From positions 37,787,264 through 37,851,263 of the forward strand of contig NW_020954557.1 of assembly GCF_900497805.2 (NCBI RefSeq): a stretch of DNA of 64,000 nucleotides, read 5' to 3'. Each line of letters starts with the position of its first letter. Within the stretch, counting starts at the first letter, position 1. Positions 1-11,339 of this stretch are shown here, piece by piece. Position numbers and translations under genes: made by a program. This DNA is from Vombatus ursinus. Its lineage: Eukaryota > Chordata > Mammalia > Diprotodontia > Vombatidae. The notes beneath the pieces were generated by a model. The model saw nothing but the letters and a program-made list of their open reading frames with translations, did no database searches and was not told the DNA's origin.

Positions 1-120
1 TGCATTGTGGTCAGAAAAGATATATTAAATATTTCTGATTTTTCTGCATTTGTGAGGTTTTTATGCCTTAATAGATGGCCAATTTTTGTGAAAGTGTCAT
101 GTACAGCTGAGAAACAGGTG
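1..120 (-). mobile_element. L1 fragment, ORF2 endonuclease-RT region
   Basis: The antisense strand resembles the L1 ORF2 stretch upstream of the RT core (tgcattgtggtcagaaaag and following). It continues off the left edge and is cut at about 120 by a Mar1-type SINE. Confidence 0.6.
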
Positions 121-369
121 TTGTTGTTATTGTTCAATCATTTTAGTCCTGTTCACTCATTGGTATCCCATTTGGGGTTTTCTTGGCAAAGATACTGGCA
201 TGGTTTGCCATTTCCTTCTTCAGCTCATTTTATAGAGGAGGAAACTGAGACAAACAGTGTTAAATGACTTATCAAGGGTCACATAGCTAATAAGTGTCTA
301 AGGCCACATTTGAACTCAGGTCTTCCTGGATCCATGCTTGGTGCTTTATCCACCACACCACCTAGCTGC
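121..369 (-). mobile_element. Mar1-like CORE-SINE
   Basis: This is a full-length reverse-orientation copy. It has a TTG-rich tail at 121, the CCCATTTGGGGTTTTCTTGG block, the MIR-type core (gaggaaactgagacaaacag) and the tRNA-like head ending cacctagctgc. It separates two L1 pieces and is fairly diverged. Confidence 0.85.
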
Positions 370-737
370 TTTGGAAATAGGTATACCCTTTGGGATACAG
401 ACCTAGAAATGGTATTGCTGGGTCAAAGGATGTACACATTTTTATAGCCCTTTGGGCATAGTTCCAAATTGCTCTTCAGAGTGGTTGGATCAGTTCACAA
501 CTCCACCAACAATGCATTAGTATTCCAGTTTTCCCACATCTTCTCATCTTTTCCTGTTTTGTCATGTTATCCAATCTGATAGGTGTGATGTGGTACCTCA
601 GGGTTGTTTTGATTTGCATTTCTCTAATTAATAGTGATTTAGAGCATTTTTTCATATGAGTATAGGTAGGTTTAATTTCTTCATCTGAAAACTGTCTGTT
701 CATATCCTTTGACCATTTATGAATTGAGGAATGACAT
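370..737 (-). mobile_element. L1 fragment, ORF2 C-terminal region
   Basis: The minus strand encodes HMKKCSKSLLIREMQIKTT, typical of the L1 ORF2 C-terminal part, at about 476-703. The same ORF2 interval recurs at 1386-1745 in the next L1, so these are two separate same-orientation insertions. Confidence 0.85.
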
Positions 738-3168
738 ATTCTTTTTTAAAATTTCTTTTTATTAATTTCTTTTGATTTATCAATAATCACTTCCATATGG
801 TTTTGAGTTTAAAATTTTTCTCCCCCTTCCTCTCCACCACCCTCCCCAAGATGGCGTACAATCTGATATAGGCTATACATTCACATTCATATTAAACATA
901 TTTTCACATTAGCGATGTTGTAAGTAGAAATTAAAACCAATAGAAGGAACCATCAGAAAGAGGAAACAAAACTCAACAGAAGAGAAAAAATATAACAATT
1001 CGGCTTCCATAGTTCTTTCTTTGGGCGTGCATAACATTTTCCATCACAAGGCCTCTGGAGATGTCTTAGATCCTTGTATTGCCAGGAAGGGTTAAGTTTA
1101 TCAAGATTAGTCATCACACAATGTGGCTGTTATTGTGTACAACGTTCTCTTGGTTCTGCTCACTTCACTCAGCATCAGACCATACAAGTCTTTCCAGATT
1201 TTTCTGAAGTCAGCCTGTTCATCACTTCTTATAGCACAATAGTATTCCATCACACTCATATACCACAACTTGCTCAGCCATTCCTCAATTGATGGGCATC
1301 CTCTCAATTTCCAATTCTTTGCCACCACAAATGAATATGCTATGAATATTTTTGTGCATGTAGGTCCTTTTCCCATTTGTGTAATCTCTTTGGGATATAG
1401 CCCTAGAAGTGCTATTGCTGGGTCAAAGGGAATGCACATTTTTATAGCCCTTTGGGCATAGTTCCAAATTGCTCTCCAAAATGGTTGGATCAGTTCACAA
1501 CTCCATCAACAATGCATTAGTGTTCCAATTTTCCCACATCTTTTCCAACATTTATCATTTTCCTATTTTGTCATGTTGGCCATTCTGATAGGTGTGATGT
1601 GGTACCTCAGAGTTGTTTTGATTTGCATTTCTCTAATCAATAGTGATTTAGAGCATTTCTTCATATGACTATAGATGGCTTTAATTTCTTCATCTGAGAA
1701 CTGTCTGTTCATATCCTTTAACCACTTATCAATTGGGGAATGACTTATAGTCTTAAAAATTTGACTTAATTCTCTATATATTTTAGAAATGAGGCCCTTA
1801 TCAGAGAGACTGGTTGTAAAAATTCTTTCCCAGTTTTCTGCTTCCCTCCTAATCTTGGTTGCATTGGCTTTATTTATGCAAAAACTTTTCAATTTAATGT
1901 AATCAAAATTATCGATTTTGTATTTCATAACATTCTCTATCTCCTGTTTGGCCATAAATTCTTCTGTTCTCCATAAATTTGACAGGTAAACTATTCCTTG
2001 CTCTCCCAGTTTGCTTATAGTATCAGCCTTTATATCTAAATCATGTACCCATTTCGACCTTACCTTGGTATAGGGTATAAGATGTTGTTCTATGCCTAGT
2101 TTCTGCCATACTGCTTTCCAGTTTTCCCAGCAGTTTTTGTCAAATAATGAGTTCTTATCCCAAAAACTGGAGTCTTTGGGTTTATCAAATAGTAGATTAC
2201 TGTAGTCATTGACTACTTTGGCTTGTGTACCTAACCTATTTCACTGATCCACCACTCTATTTCTTAGCCAATGCCAAGTAGTTTTGATGATTCTTCTAGC
2301 CTGCTTTTTGACTTTGTACTTTATGTTAGTGCTGGGCTCTGTGTACTTCTGGAGGGATGTCTGGCTTGAACTTCTGTCCTTTTATATCCTTCTGATGGGT
2401 TCACAGGTCAGTCTGGAGCACTGTAAATTTTTGGTACCTCTAGAGTGGTATTCCTCAGGGAGAGATCTGTTCACTACCTCTTAGTCTGAACTCTGAAAGT
2501 TCCTGACTGAAATTTGTGTCTGTTGGCTTGTATGTGGTTGGATTTTGGTAAACAGCTACTGGACTCAGTCACTAGGAGGTTTTGTAGGTTTAGAGCAATG
2601 GAATTGCTGGCACTTGTTTGATCTGAGACTTCCAAATTGTGCCATTGCAGGCTTTCATATGGGCAAAAGGCTAGAACTGAAGTGATGCTTTGCTCCTAGG
2701 CTCAGAGCCACACAACTACATTTCTGGACTTTGTACTTTTCTCAGTATATAACTAAGGCCCATGTTTGTTTGTATCTGCTCTGCCCTGCCCCGCATCTGT
2801 GACCCAGAACTGGGTAACAGGACAATAGAACTGTCACATCGCACTTGTTCCTTCACCCAGTGCTAGTTCAGGGATCCCTCAGGATCTCTTCCTGCCCTGG
2901 TGCTCTGTCTTGGTTGTCTTTCTATCTCGAGATGTTAGAATGTTCCTAACCACAGCCACTGTGGTACATTTCTGTTCAGCCCCCATCTCCAATGTCCACA
3001 GACCTCTTTGTCTCCCTAAATTGCCCTGAGCTGGAATAGTGACTCATGACCTTTTCTTAGCATTCTCGAATAGGTCTGGTGATTTTTCTTCGTCCTCCAG
3101 GGGGAGATGTGTTGGGCCAGCTCGACAAAAATGGTTCCCTTCACTCTGCCATCTTGATTCTGTCTCCA
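738..3168 (-). mobile_element. L1 with both ends but a large internal deletion
   Basis: Read on the minus strand, the element begins at 3168 with tggagacagaatcaagatgg, the expected marsupial L1 5' terminus. About 870 bp of 5'UTR follow, to about 2298. It then joins directly to the ORF2 C-terminal region: FCINKANATKIRREAENWE near 1860, HMKKCSKSLLIREMQIKTT near 1650, and FDPAIALLGLYPKEI near 1400. The 3'UTR ends in a T-rich (sense A-rich) tail at 738-770. ORF1 and most of ORF2 are absent. Possible short target-site match: tctttttt at the left flank and tctttttc at the right. Confidence 0.85.
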
Positions 3169-3652
3169 GTGTCTTTTTCTTTCAAGGAAAAAGAAAACAG
3201 TTTTGTGGGTCTGTAGCCTTTGATTATTATCCTCATTCTTAATTTTTAAAGTTGCTAAAAAATGAGAACAAGTGGCTGAATAGAATGCTTTATGTTTCTC
3301 TGTGAAAATAAGTAGAAGTTAATTAAGTTAATTTTTTACTTAAGTAGCCCTTGATTATTTTTTTCCTGTGGTTCAGTGGCTTTCAGTAAAAATATGCTTC
3401 CTTACCCCTCACTAGGAACAACCAATAAGGATATTGGCATGTATTAGGAAGATTGCAACTCTGTTCTTATTAAATGGGACCACTGAAGTATACTACTTTT
3501 TTTTGTACAACTATTAATTAGCCTAGTGTTTATCAGGAAAACACAGCAATAGAGGAGTTAATAGTATTGCCAGCAAAATTAAAGACTCATTGGATTGGAA
3601 TTCTGATTCTATATAATAGTTAGCATATGGAATATCTAAAGAAAATTAATTT
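3169..3652. other. Intronic sequence, nothing recognised
   Basis: AT-rich sequence with no repeat family, coding frame or site that I recognise. Confidence 0.5.
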
Positions 3653-3862
3653 ACCTTTAGTTTGCAATTGTTTGCCACCACCACCACCAAAAAAAAAAGC
3701 TGCCTCTAAATATTTTTGCACATATAGGTACTTTTCCTCTTTCTTTAATTTCTTTGGGGGTATAGGCATAAGAATAGTATTCTAGGTCAAAGGGTATGCA
3801 CAATTTATGTTCATTTGGGAGCCCACTTCTAAAGAACCCGTTAATTAGACCATGGTTGAACA
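3653..3862 (-). mobile_element. L1 fragment, ORF2 C-terminal region
   Basis: The minus strand reads CIPFDL...YTPKEIKERGKVPICAKIF, a diverged version of the FDPAI...YPKE segment of L1 ORF2. A short CCA/A-run microsatellite (3677-3700) lies at its left end. Confidence 0.75.
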
Positions 3863-4482
3863 AACTATTGTACTGTCAGTTCTGCCTTTCTAAAAATCAC
3901 TGCACTATCAAGATTGTGTAATAAAGACCACAGGGCTGATGGGGAAAATGGGGTTAGAAACACTTAGAAACTTTGTTAGTGACACATTTAAAAAAAAGGT
4001 AGGAACTTAATAAGAAGGCAGCACAGATTTATATGTGTTAAATGGTTACGAAATACATAAAGAGTACCAAGTAATGGTGGCATCAGCAGCTTTTGGCTGT
4101 TGCTCCACCCATGTCCCATTTCCCATGGGGACAGGCAAAGTCTAGGGCTGTGGGTGAGAGAGGAGGCCTCACCAGGCTGAGACCACAAGGGATGAGTAGG
4201 TGGGAGATGTGGAGTGTATGGGTGTGCACCAGCCCTCCTGTACTCATAGCTCCTACTGCACTAGAAGATATATAATGAATTTGACACTTTACTTTGAAAA
4301 AGATCTGAAGTTTGCTTGTGAAATTGGGCTTTCGAAAAGCTGTACCTCCTAAGTTATTGTGAGGTAGGGCAGTTTTCTGCCTTGTTGCTGTTGTTTCTTG
4401 CAGATGAAATTGCGCATAAGTGGAATCCTTTGGAAAAAATTCATGTTTTCAAAACAATTATAGTGGAAATGATTATATATGA
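3863..4482. other. Intronic sequence, nothing recognised
   Basis: No repeat family or exon was recognised. Short open frames here have no protein-like character. Confidence 0.5.
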
Positions 4483-4920
4483 ACAGAATGGGATATTGTT
4501 ATGCCATAAGACGTGATAAAGGGGATGGCCCCTGAGAAATCTGGTGAGACTTGTATGAACTGAAGTAAGCAGAACCAGGAGACCAATTTATCAAAACCAG
4601 ACAAACAAAACCAAAAACCCAACAGCACGGTAAAGACAAACAATTTTGAAAGATTGAAGAGCTCTTAGTGCAATGACCAACCATCATTCGTTCCAGAGGA
4701 CTGATGATGAAGTATGATACCCACCCCCGACAGAGAGATGATGGACTCAAAGTATAGAATGAAACATATATTTTTTGGGGAATGGCTGATGCAGGAATTT
4801 GTTTGCTTGACACCGTAAATTTGTTATGAGGTTCCCTGTACCACCAACAATGGGGAGTAGGTGGGAAGAAAGGTAGGAGGGAGAGAAAATGGATTTTTAT
4901 TAATTAGAAAAAATTGTAAG
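4483..4920 (+). mobile_element. L1 3' end (ORF2 end plus 3'UTR)
   Basis: The sense strand carries the C-terminal motif region (atgccataagacgtgataaa, then cttgtatgaactgaagtaagcag), as in the better copy at 13484-14160. A 3'UTR and an A-rich end near 4915 follow. It is old and 5'-truncated. Confidence 0.7.
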
Positions 4921-5277
4921 TGAAATGGAAAAAAGTGAACATCCTTTGAACTGTTCTTTTATATATGCATCTTCATAGAGAAGAAAAAATTCCATTGAGT
5001 CTCCTGAATCTACTACGAAGAGGATTTAATCACCCATGTCATTATCTGCTCTTTCTTCTTGACCAATGTATCAGCGATCATAAAAATGTCCAGTCACTTA
5101 TTAAATTCAGCCATAGGAATTGTTGTTGCCCTCCTATGGTAGTCAATTTTTTTAGGTGAGAAGTCAAACAAACTGTATACTTGATGCTACTGTAGTTTAG
5201 AGAGTGATATTTCCTTGTGACTCAATAATTGTTTTTATGTTTATCATTTGTACAATTCTTTATTCATATCCAAGACC
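4921..5277. other. Intronic sequence, nothing recognised
   Basis: No family or exon was recognised. Confidence 0.5.
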
Positions 5278-5636
5278 GTAGGATCTTATATTTAGAGCAA
5301 GAAGGGACCTTAGAGATCTTTTAATATCAGATCATAAAAAATCATGTAGTTTTTTTTTTTTTAGTTTTTAGGCGATTAGGGTTAAGTCACTTGCCCAGGG
5401 TCACACAGCTAGTAAGTGTCAAATGTTTGGTCTGAGGCCAGATTTGAACTCAGGTCTTCCTAACTTCAGGGCTGGTGCTCTATATACTGTGCTACCTAGC
5501 TGCCCCATAAATAGAGATGTGATCACAAGAATCAGAGATCTAGAACTAGAAGGGACCCCAAAGACCACCAATCCAACCCTCTTCTTTGACTGATGAGGAA
5601 AATGAAGTTTAGAAAGGCTGAATTACTTGCCCAAAG
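5278..5636 (-). mobile_element. MIR3 split by a WSINE
   Basis: The reverse-orientation MIR3 3' end (aagaagggaccttagagatc) lies at 5278-5349. It resumes at about 5537 (ctagaactagaagggacccc) through the core at 5590-5636. A WSINE1-like element sits between, with some re-duplicated sequence. Confidence 0.65.
5350..5506 (-). mobile_element. WSINE1-like tRNA-derived SINE
   Basis: A poly-T start (5350-5361) is followed by the reverse of CACTTAACCCTAATCGCC, the gtcacacagctagtaagtgt block and the tRNA head ending ctacctagctgcccc. It lies inside an older MIR3. Confidence 0.85.
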
Positions 5637-5866
5637 TTGTTTCAGTCAGGTCTGACTCTTCATGACCCCATTTGGGGTTTTCTTGGCAAAGATACTGCCA
5701 TGCTTTGCCATTTTCTTCTCCAGTTTATTTTACAGATGAGGAAACTGAGGCAAACAGGGTTAAGTGACTTGCCATGGGTTACATAGCTAGTAAATGTCTG
5801 ATGCCAGATCTGAATTCAGGAAGATAAGTCGTCCTCACTCCAGGCCCACCATCCATTGAGTTACAA
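5637..5866 (-). mobile_element. Mar1-like CORE-SINE
   Basis: The reverse copy has ccccatttggggttttcttg, the core gatgaggaaactgaggcaaa and a degraded head near 5860. It abuts the MIR3 on its left. Confidence 0.85.
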
Positions 5867-6129
5867 CATAAAGCTTCAATAGCTGTGCCTACTCATGAAA
5901 GCTTTTTCTCCATTTCTAATTCCCTGTAACTGTTAATAATGATGATAACAGTAATTGCAATTAAAGGTATGGCTCTTCCACTTTCCTTGTTGTCTACTCT
6001 GAATCACCTGTAAGTCTTTTGGGAAATGCACTTTGGGCTAGCACGTTGTATCTTAGGAGTTAATTTAGTGACTCGTGGGAGACAGTAAGCTGGAATGAGT
6101 TGGCTCCTGCATCCCACTGAATGCAAGGT

Positions 6130-6425
6130 ATGTATGGTTAAATATAAAAACAAATGGTGCAGATCAGAAGTGCTCTAGGAATTCAGAAAAGGACAAGAGC
6201 AGAATGGGCTGGAGTTATTGGGAGTGGTGGAGGAGGAGGAATTTGAGGCAAAACTTGAAGGATGAGTGTGATTTGGATAGGTAAAGTCTGGAGTGCGAAT
6301 AAGTATGGCAAGTTTGTAGGGCATCGAGGAGACTGATCTGGGCACTCGTAGGGAATAAAGTTGAATGAGTATGGTGAGGATAGGTTATGAAGGAGTCTGA
6401 AAAAGCAGTCTGATTTTGGGACTTA
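6130..6425 (-). mobile_element. L2-like LINE fragment
   Basis: The purine-rich plus strand (aaaacttgaaggatgagtgtg and following) matches, in order, the reverse of the L2 3' region seen more fully at 25.4-26.8 kb. It is strongly diverged. Confidence 0.45.
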
Positions 6426-6909
6426 ACCTGTGGACAATGGAGATGATAATAGTTGTAAAAAGATCCTTAGTATAATATTTGGTACATAGTAGGCACTATA
6501 TCAATATTCATTCGCTTTCCCTTTTCTTATTCCCCCCTGAAGGCAGCCCCAGTTAGGATTACAAAGAACAGGACATGGTAGAAAGAGCAGCCACAAGACA
6601 TATGTTCGAGTCTTGACCTTGAGATACTTTATAACTGTGTGACTGTGGGCTAATTTGTGACCATATGTATGCTGTTTACTTAGGTTTCAAACATTAATTT
6701 CAAAGACTTATAAGACAGAATGATTTACACGAACTTTGGGATTTTTATATATACTTCAGAATTTTCACAGCTAGGGATTTTAAATGCTACTCAACAGAAA
6801 CATTTCCTGCACCCAAGTTTGCACAGAAGGAGGCTAAATTAGCAGAAAGAATTTGACACGATATGTATGTGTCATGTATAAAGCACGATATGATAAGATC
6901 ACATATTCT

Positions 6910-7120
6910 AGAGTGCTAGACTTGGAATCAGGAAGACCTGTATTCAAATCTTGCCTCAGACACCTGTCTGACTTTGGCCAAGACAAACATGAACCTCAGT
7001 TTCCTCATCTGTAAAATGGGGATAATACTTGCATTTTAACCACCTTGAAAGGTGACTATAAGGTTTTAGTTAGGTAATATATATAGAAAACACTTTGCAG
7101 ACTTTAAAGCACTATCCTCC
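6910..7120 (+). mobile_element. MIR
   Basis: Sense MIR: cttggaatcaggaagacctg head, core cctcagtttcctcatctgta, then atggggataatacttgc and the 3' aaaacactttgcagac part. Confidence 0.85.
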
Positions 7121-7199
7121 TTTATTTCTTATCAGCTGTTCTGCTTGGTTTTGATTTCATAATCATCATGTGTTCACCACCTCCACATCCCACCAGCTG

Positions 7200-7373
7200 G
7201 GTACTTTCTGGAGCTCCCTTACTCCCTTTCAGTTTCTTTTTATATATTGTCTTCCTCCATTAGGTTGTAATCTCATTGAGGCCAGGGACTGTCTTTCTTT
7301 TTCCTCTATGTATCACCAGCCCTTAGCATAGTGCCTAGCACATAATAGTCACTTAATAAATGTTTGTTGACTA
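7200..7373 (+). mobile_element. L2 3' end
   Basis: Sense L2 terminus: tctcattgaggccagggact, agtgcctagcacataatagt, and the TAATAAATGTTTGTTGA end at about 7355-7370. Confidence 0.8.
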
Positions 7374-8235
7374 TTGACTATTGTTGACTATCAGTTTGGA
7401 GAATATTACTGTATTTTTACTTTTTATATTTGGCATGAGAGTTCTTCATGCCTTAAGGGACTTTCTGGAATTTAAAGTGGCCCAAAGGACATAAAATAGA
7501 CGGAATTTTAGTGTGTTATGGGTCTTTAACATATGGAGGTTGCACATCTGTAACAGACAATAGAAATGAGTAAGTTGGGCCAAAAGTTGAAAAGGAAGAA
7601 GTCAGTGGGCTGGATTGCTTTCTGAAAATTACAAGTCTTTATCAATATCAATAATTTGTTTCTGAAAGGCTATATGAGACATGTAATACAACAGCCTCTA
7701 AAGAACTGAAAATGAATATCGCAGAAAAGGCACCTGGTAATCATGAGCAGGCTGAAGCGTACAACCAATGAGGAACTTTGAAGGAAAGGAGTAAAAGATG
7801 TCACCCCAGAAATGTTGAATAGGAAGATATGAGGGGCTGGTCAGGTGGCAAGGTGAGATATGACAGGTGGACAGCCAGAATGCTCCACTGGTGTACTTGT
7901 GACATGAAGAGAAATCAAGGAAGGCCTCCAGCTTGTTGGGTAGACACCCTGTGATGAACTCAAGGATGACATGAAGAAGAGGCACAGGGCTGGCCAGGCA
8001 TGACTGTGATCTGCACAGTAGGAGGGAACATCCTAATTTCTGAGAACACACAGACCCATTTGAATATTGAGCACACATGCTTATTGTATTTGCTCAGTCA
8101 TCCCTTATTTGAACTGGGAAACCAGCCTTCTTTACCTAAGAAAAAATGTCTATTTATTTATTCATTTTTCCTTCCTCAAGCTAGCATGTTCAACATTTAA
8201 ATTCTAGAAAGTAACAGAGACAAAGGAATTCCAGT
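7374..8235. other. Intronic sequence, nothing recognised
   Basis: This is mostly single-copy-looking sequence. The longest frame (7698-8078, minus) has no protein-like motif. Confidence 0.5.
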
Positions 8236-8480
8236 GTTGTTGTTCAGTCGTGTCTGATTCTTTGTGACCCTGTTTGGGATTTTCTTGGCAAAGATACTGA
8301 GGTGGTTGGCCATTTCCTTCTCCAGGTCATTTTACAGATGAGGAAACTGAGGCAAACAGGGTTGAGTGACATTTCCACGGTCACACAACTGGTAAGTGCC
8401 TGAGGCCAGATTTGAACTCAGAGAGGACTCTTCCTAACTCCAGGCCCAGCATTCTATCCACTATACTATGTAGCCACTCC
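8236..8480 (-). mobile_element. Mar1-like CORE-SINE with target duplication
   Basis: A full-length reverse copy. attccagt occurs at 8228-8235 and again at 8483-8490, a probable target-site duplication. Confidence 0.85.
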
Positions 8481-8554
8481 AGATTCCAGTACCTAAAAAT
8501 AAACTAAATTAAATAATTAATTAAATGAAAATTATTAAATAAATTAATAACAAA

Positions 8555-8795
8555 AGCTGGCAGCTATATGGCACTTTTAAGATTTGCAGAGTGCTTTACA
8601 AATATTTTCTTATTGATCCTTACAATAACCTTGGGAGATAAGTACTATTATTATCCTTATTTTAGGAAACTGAGGCAGACAGAGGTTAAGTGACTTGTCT
8701 GGGGTCACACAGATTAGCTAGTAAGTAGCAGGATTTGAACTCAGTCCTTCCTGACTCTACTTCAGTGTTCTAGCCACTGGACCACATTATTGTCT
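8555..8795 (-). mobile_element. MIR-type CORE-SINE
   Basis: Reverse MIR: gatttgcagagtgctttaca, attattatccttattttagg, then gtgacttgtctggggtcaca and the head remnant ending near 8795. Confidence 0.85.
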
Positions 8796-8812
8796 CTAGT
8801 ATTAGCAGCAGT

Positions 8813-9064
8813 GGGGCAGCTAGGTGGCACAGTGGATAGAGTATCAGGCCTGGAGTCAAATCTGAGTTCGAATCCAGTCTCAGATACTTACTAGCCATAT
8901 GACCCTAGCTAAGTCACTTAACCTTATTTGCCTCAGTTTCCTCATCTATAAAATGAGCTGGAGAAAGAAATGGCAAAATATGCCAGTATCTTTGCCAAGA
9001 AGACCCCAAATGGGGTCACAAAGAGTCTGACATGATTGAAAAATGGCTGAACAACAACAACAAA
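8813..9064 (+). mobile_element. Mar1-like CORE-SINE
   Basis: A complete sense copy: ggggcagctaggtggcacag head, cctcagtttcctcatctata core, ccccaaatggggtcacaaag block and (ACA)n tail at 9049-9064. attagcagcagt before it and tttagccatagt after it resemble a decayed target duplication. Confidence 0.9.
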
Positions 9065-9082
9065 ATTTAGCCATAGTACTTA

Positions 9083-9155
9083 GAATCATACAATTGTGGA
9101 ATCCTTGAATTTTAAAGCTGGAAGGATCCTTAGGGAATCTTAGAGAACTTCATTT
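9083..9155 (-). mobile_element. MIR3 3' fragment
   Basis: Reverse MIR3 end: attttaaagctggaaggatc and flanks. Confidence 0.6.
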
Positions 9156-10341
9156 ACCTCTCCAAATTCTTTGTTTTTAAGAGCAACAATAAAATACTGC
9201 TTAATTGGGGAAGCTATTCATCCTGTATCCTGATTTATAGTCTCAGTACGTGAGGGATTTTAAAAACAACACAAAACAAAGTGCTCTAGAGTTTGATAAA
9301 TAGAATGTTGTCTTCTTAAAAACTCTTGCTTAACACTGGTCTTGGGCTGAAAGTTAAGGACTTTTCCAGAGATGATGGGTGAACATACTGAGCAAAGGAA
9401 ACAGAACAGGTGTGAAATTGTACAGATCACACTGTAGGAAGGAAATAAATTTCTTTTGGTACCTTTCACTGTTCACAACACCATCTGTCATTAAAAAAAT
9501 TATCGGGAAAGAAAATGAGAATTCCTGTCCTTTAGATTTAAACTGAGTCCCAAACTCACTTCTAACATCATTTTGCCAAAAATGATTCCACTACTGCTAT
9601 CTCAGTAGGCATTACCATTGCATATGCTCACCTTGGAGAAATAAGGTTTTTGTTTGAGTTTTCCATGATTTCCATGGGGGGTTATCAATTGGCACTTGTT
9701 AATTAGTTTATGGTCTGAAAATTGTCCACCAGATACCAACTACCATAGTTCATAAAAGTCACTTAAAAAAAAAAAAACAAGGTGCAGAAGATAAATAGAG
9801 TATAAAAGTAAATTCTAATAAGTTGTGGATTATCTACAATAGTGACATATAAATAGATGAATAAAATAAAAAAACTGAGGCAACAATATGGAAAAATAAC
9901 ATGAGATGCAAAGGAATTTAGGTGTGCAGATTCTTTAAAAAGGCAATCAGCTGGGTCTCCATAACACCATGGGGTAAATTTTCAGTGCTCAGTTGAACCA
10001 CATTGCTCCCATTAACTTTAATGAGAGCTGGGTTGCTAACTCCCTCTGTGCAATACTGAAACCTATCCTTTCGAACTCTGCAAATTAAAGTCAAAATGAA
10101 ATGTTAATTGTATGCTGAGAAGGTTGGTGTTTAACAAGGGCTCTTGCCCCCTGGCTTCATTGTATCACATGTAGCTTTAAAGGTGGCATAGTTCTTATGT
10201 ATTATATTCAAATTGTGTCTTATGATGCCCCGAATGATTGAAGGCATACTTCTATACTACTATTATTAAATGTGCTAGTTCTTCATTGGCATTTACAAAA
10301 TTGAAGCATGCTCATAATGCTGAAAAGTTAAAGGAAAGAAT
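9156..10341. other. Intronic sequence, nothing recognised
   Basis: AT-rich single-copy-looking DNA with an A-run at 9766-9778. No exon or recognised family. Confidence 0.5.
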
Positions 10342-10589
10342 TTGTTGTTTTTGTGGTCCAGTCATATCCGACACTTTGTGACTCCATTTGGAGTTTTCTT
10401 GGCAAAGATACTGGAGTGGTTTGCCATTTTCTTTTCCAGCTCATTTTACAGATGAGGACACTGAAAGAAATAGGGTTAAGTGACTTGCCCTGGGTCACAC
10501 AGCTAGTAGATGTTGAGACCAAATTTGAACCTGGGAGTAGTTGTCTGTCTGACTCCAGGTCTGGTGCTCACTGTGCCACCTAGCAGCCC
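10342..10589 (-). mobile_element. Mar1-like CORE-SINE with target duplication
   Basis: Full-length reverse copy. aaaggaaagaat (10330-10341) and aaagaaaagaat (10590-10601) flank it, an 11/12 target-site duplication. Confidence 0.9.
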
Positions 10590-10638
10590 AAAGAAAAGAA
10601 TATCATTCTAAAAAGCCAAAAGCACCCTTTTTACCCCC

Positions 10639-10778
10639 TTTTTGGTGAGGCAATGGGGTTAAGTGACTTGCCCAAGGTCACACAGCTTGTACGTGTCAGC
10701 TGTCTGAGGCTGGATTTGAACTCAGGTCCTCCTGACTCCAAGGCCAGAACTCTATCCACTGTACCACCTAACTGCCCC
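10639..10778 (-). mobile_element. WSINE1-like SINE
   Basis: Reverse copy: gaggcaatggggttaagtga, cctcctgactccaaggccag and end ctaactgcccc. It is older than the 26.5-kb copy. Confidence 0.8.
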
Positions 10779-10869
10779 AACACCTTTTAATCTTAAGTGG
10801 AAATACCCAGGGATCGCTGTTCAAATGGTAGGCGTCAAGGAAGAAGAATAATGGCATCTACTTCCATAT

Positions 10870-11075
10870 ATAGATGGTGCTTTAAGTTTTTTTTTAAAAA
10901 TATTTTCCTCCCAACAAGTTGGTGAGGTAAGTATTGTATTCCTATTCTCAACTTACAAGTGAAGAAACTGAGGCTGTGAGAGACTGGAAGACTCCCCTGG
11001 GGCCACACAACTAGTAAGTTACAGAACTGGGGTTAGAACACTGTCTCTTGACTATAGTTCCATTGTCTTTTCCTC
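10870..11075 (-). mobile_element. MIR
   Basis: Reverse MIR core (gtgaagaaactgaggctgtg, gccacacaactagtaagtta) with a T-run at 10889-10897. Confidence 0.7.
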
Positions 11076-11339
11076 TAGAATGGGGAGCTGAAGTTGTTAG
11101 GAAATCCTGATCCTCAACACTGGCATTGTTTAGAAAGGAGGCTCACCTGTCACAAAGGTGCAGCGTTGCAGCTCAGCGGCACCATCCCCTGTTACAGCCT
11201 GAGTGTGTTGGAAGTCTAGGTGGGAGACGCCTTAGCTGGAGTTATTTCTATTACACTGAGCAGCCCCTGGAAGAACTTGGTTATATTTGCTAGAAGGCTG
11301 ATGTATGCTATGTTAGGCTACTAGTGACAGTAACCATAT

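Noticed and set aside
7-267. Open frame spanning the left edge
   Set aside because: It runs across the junction of an L1 fragment and a Mar1 SINE; no protein-level support.
1107-1955. Minus-strand frames at 1107-1439 and 1563-1955
   Set aside because: These are L1 ORF2 C-terminal remnants, reported as part of the L1 element and not as host genes.
8813-8900. tRNA-like sequence (representative of all SINE heads)
   Set aside because: The tRNA-derived head belongs to a SINE; it lacks the complete cloverleaf of a tRNA gene.
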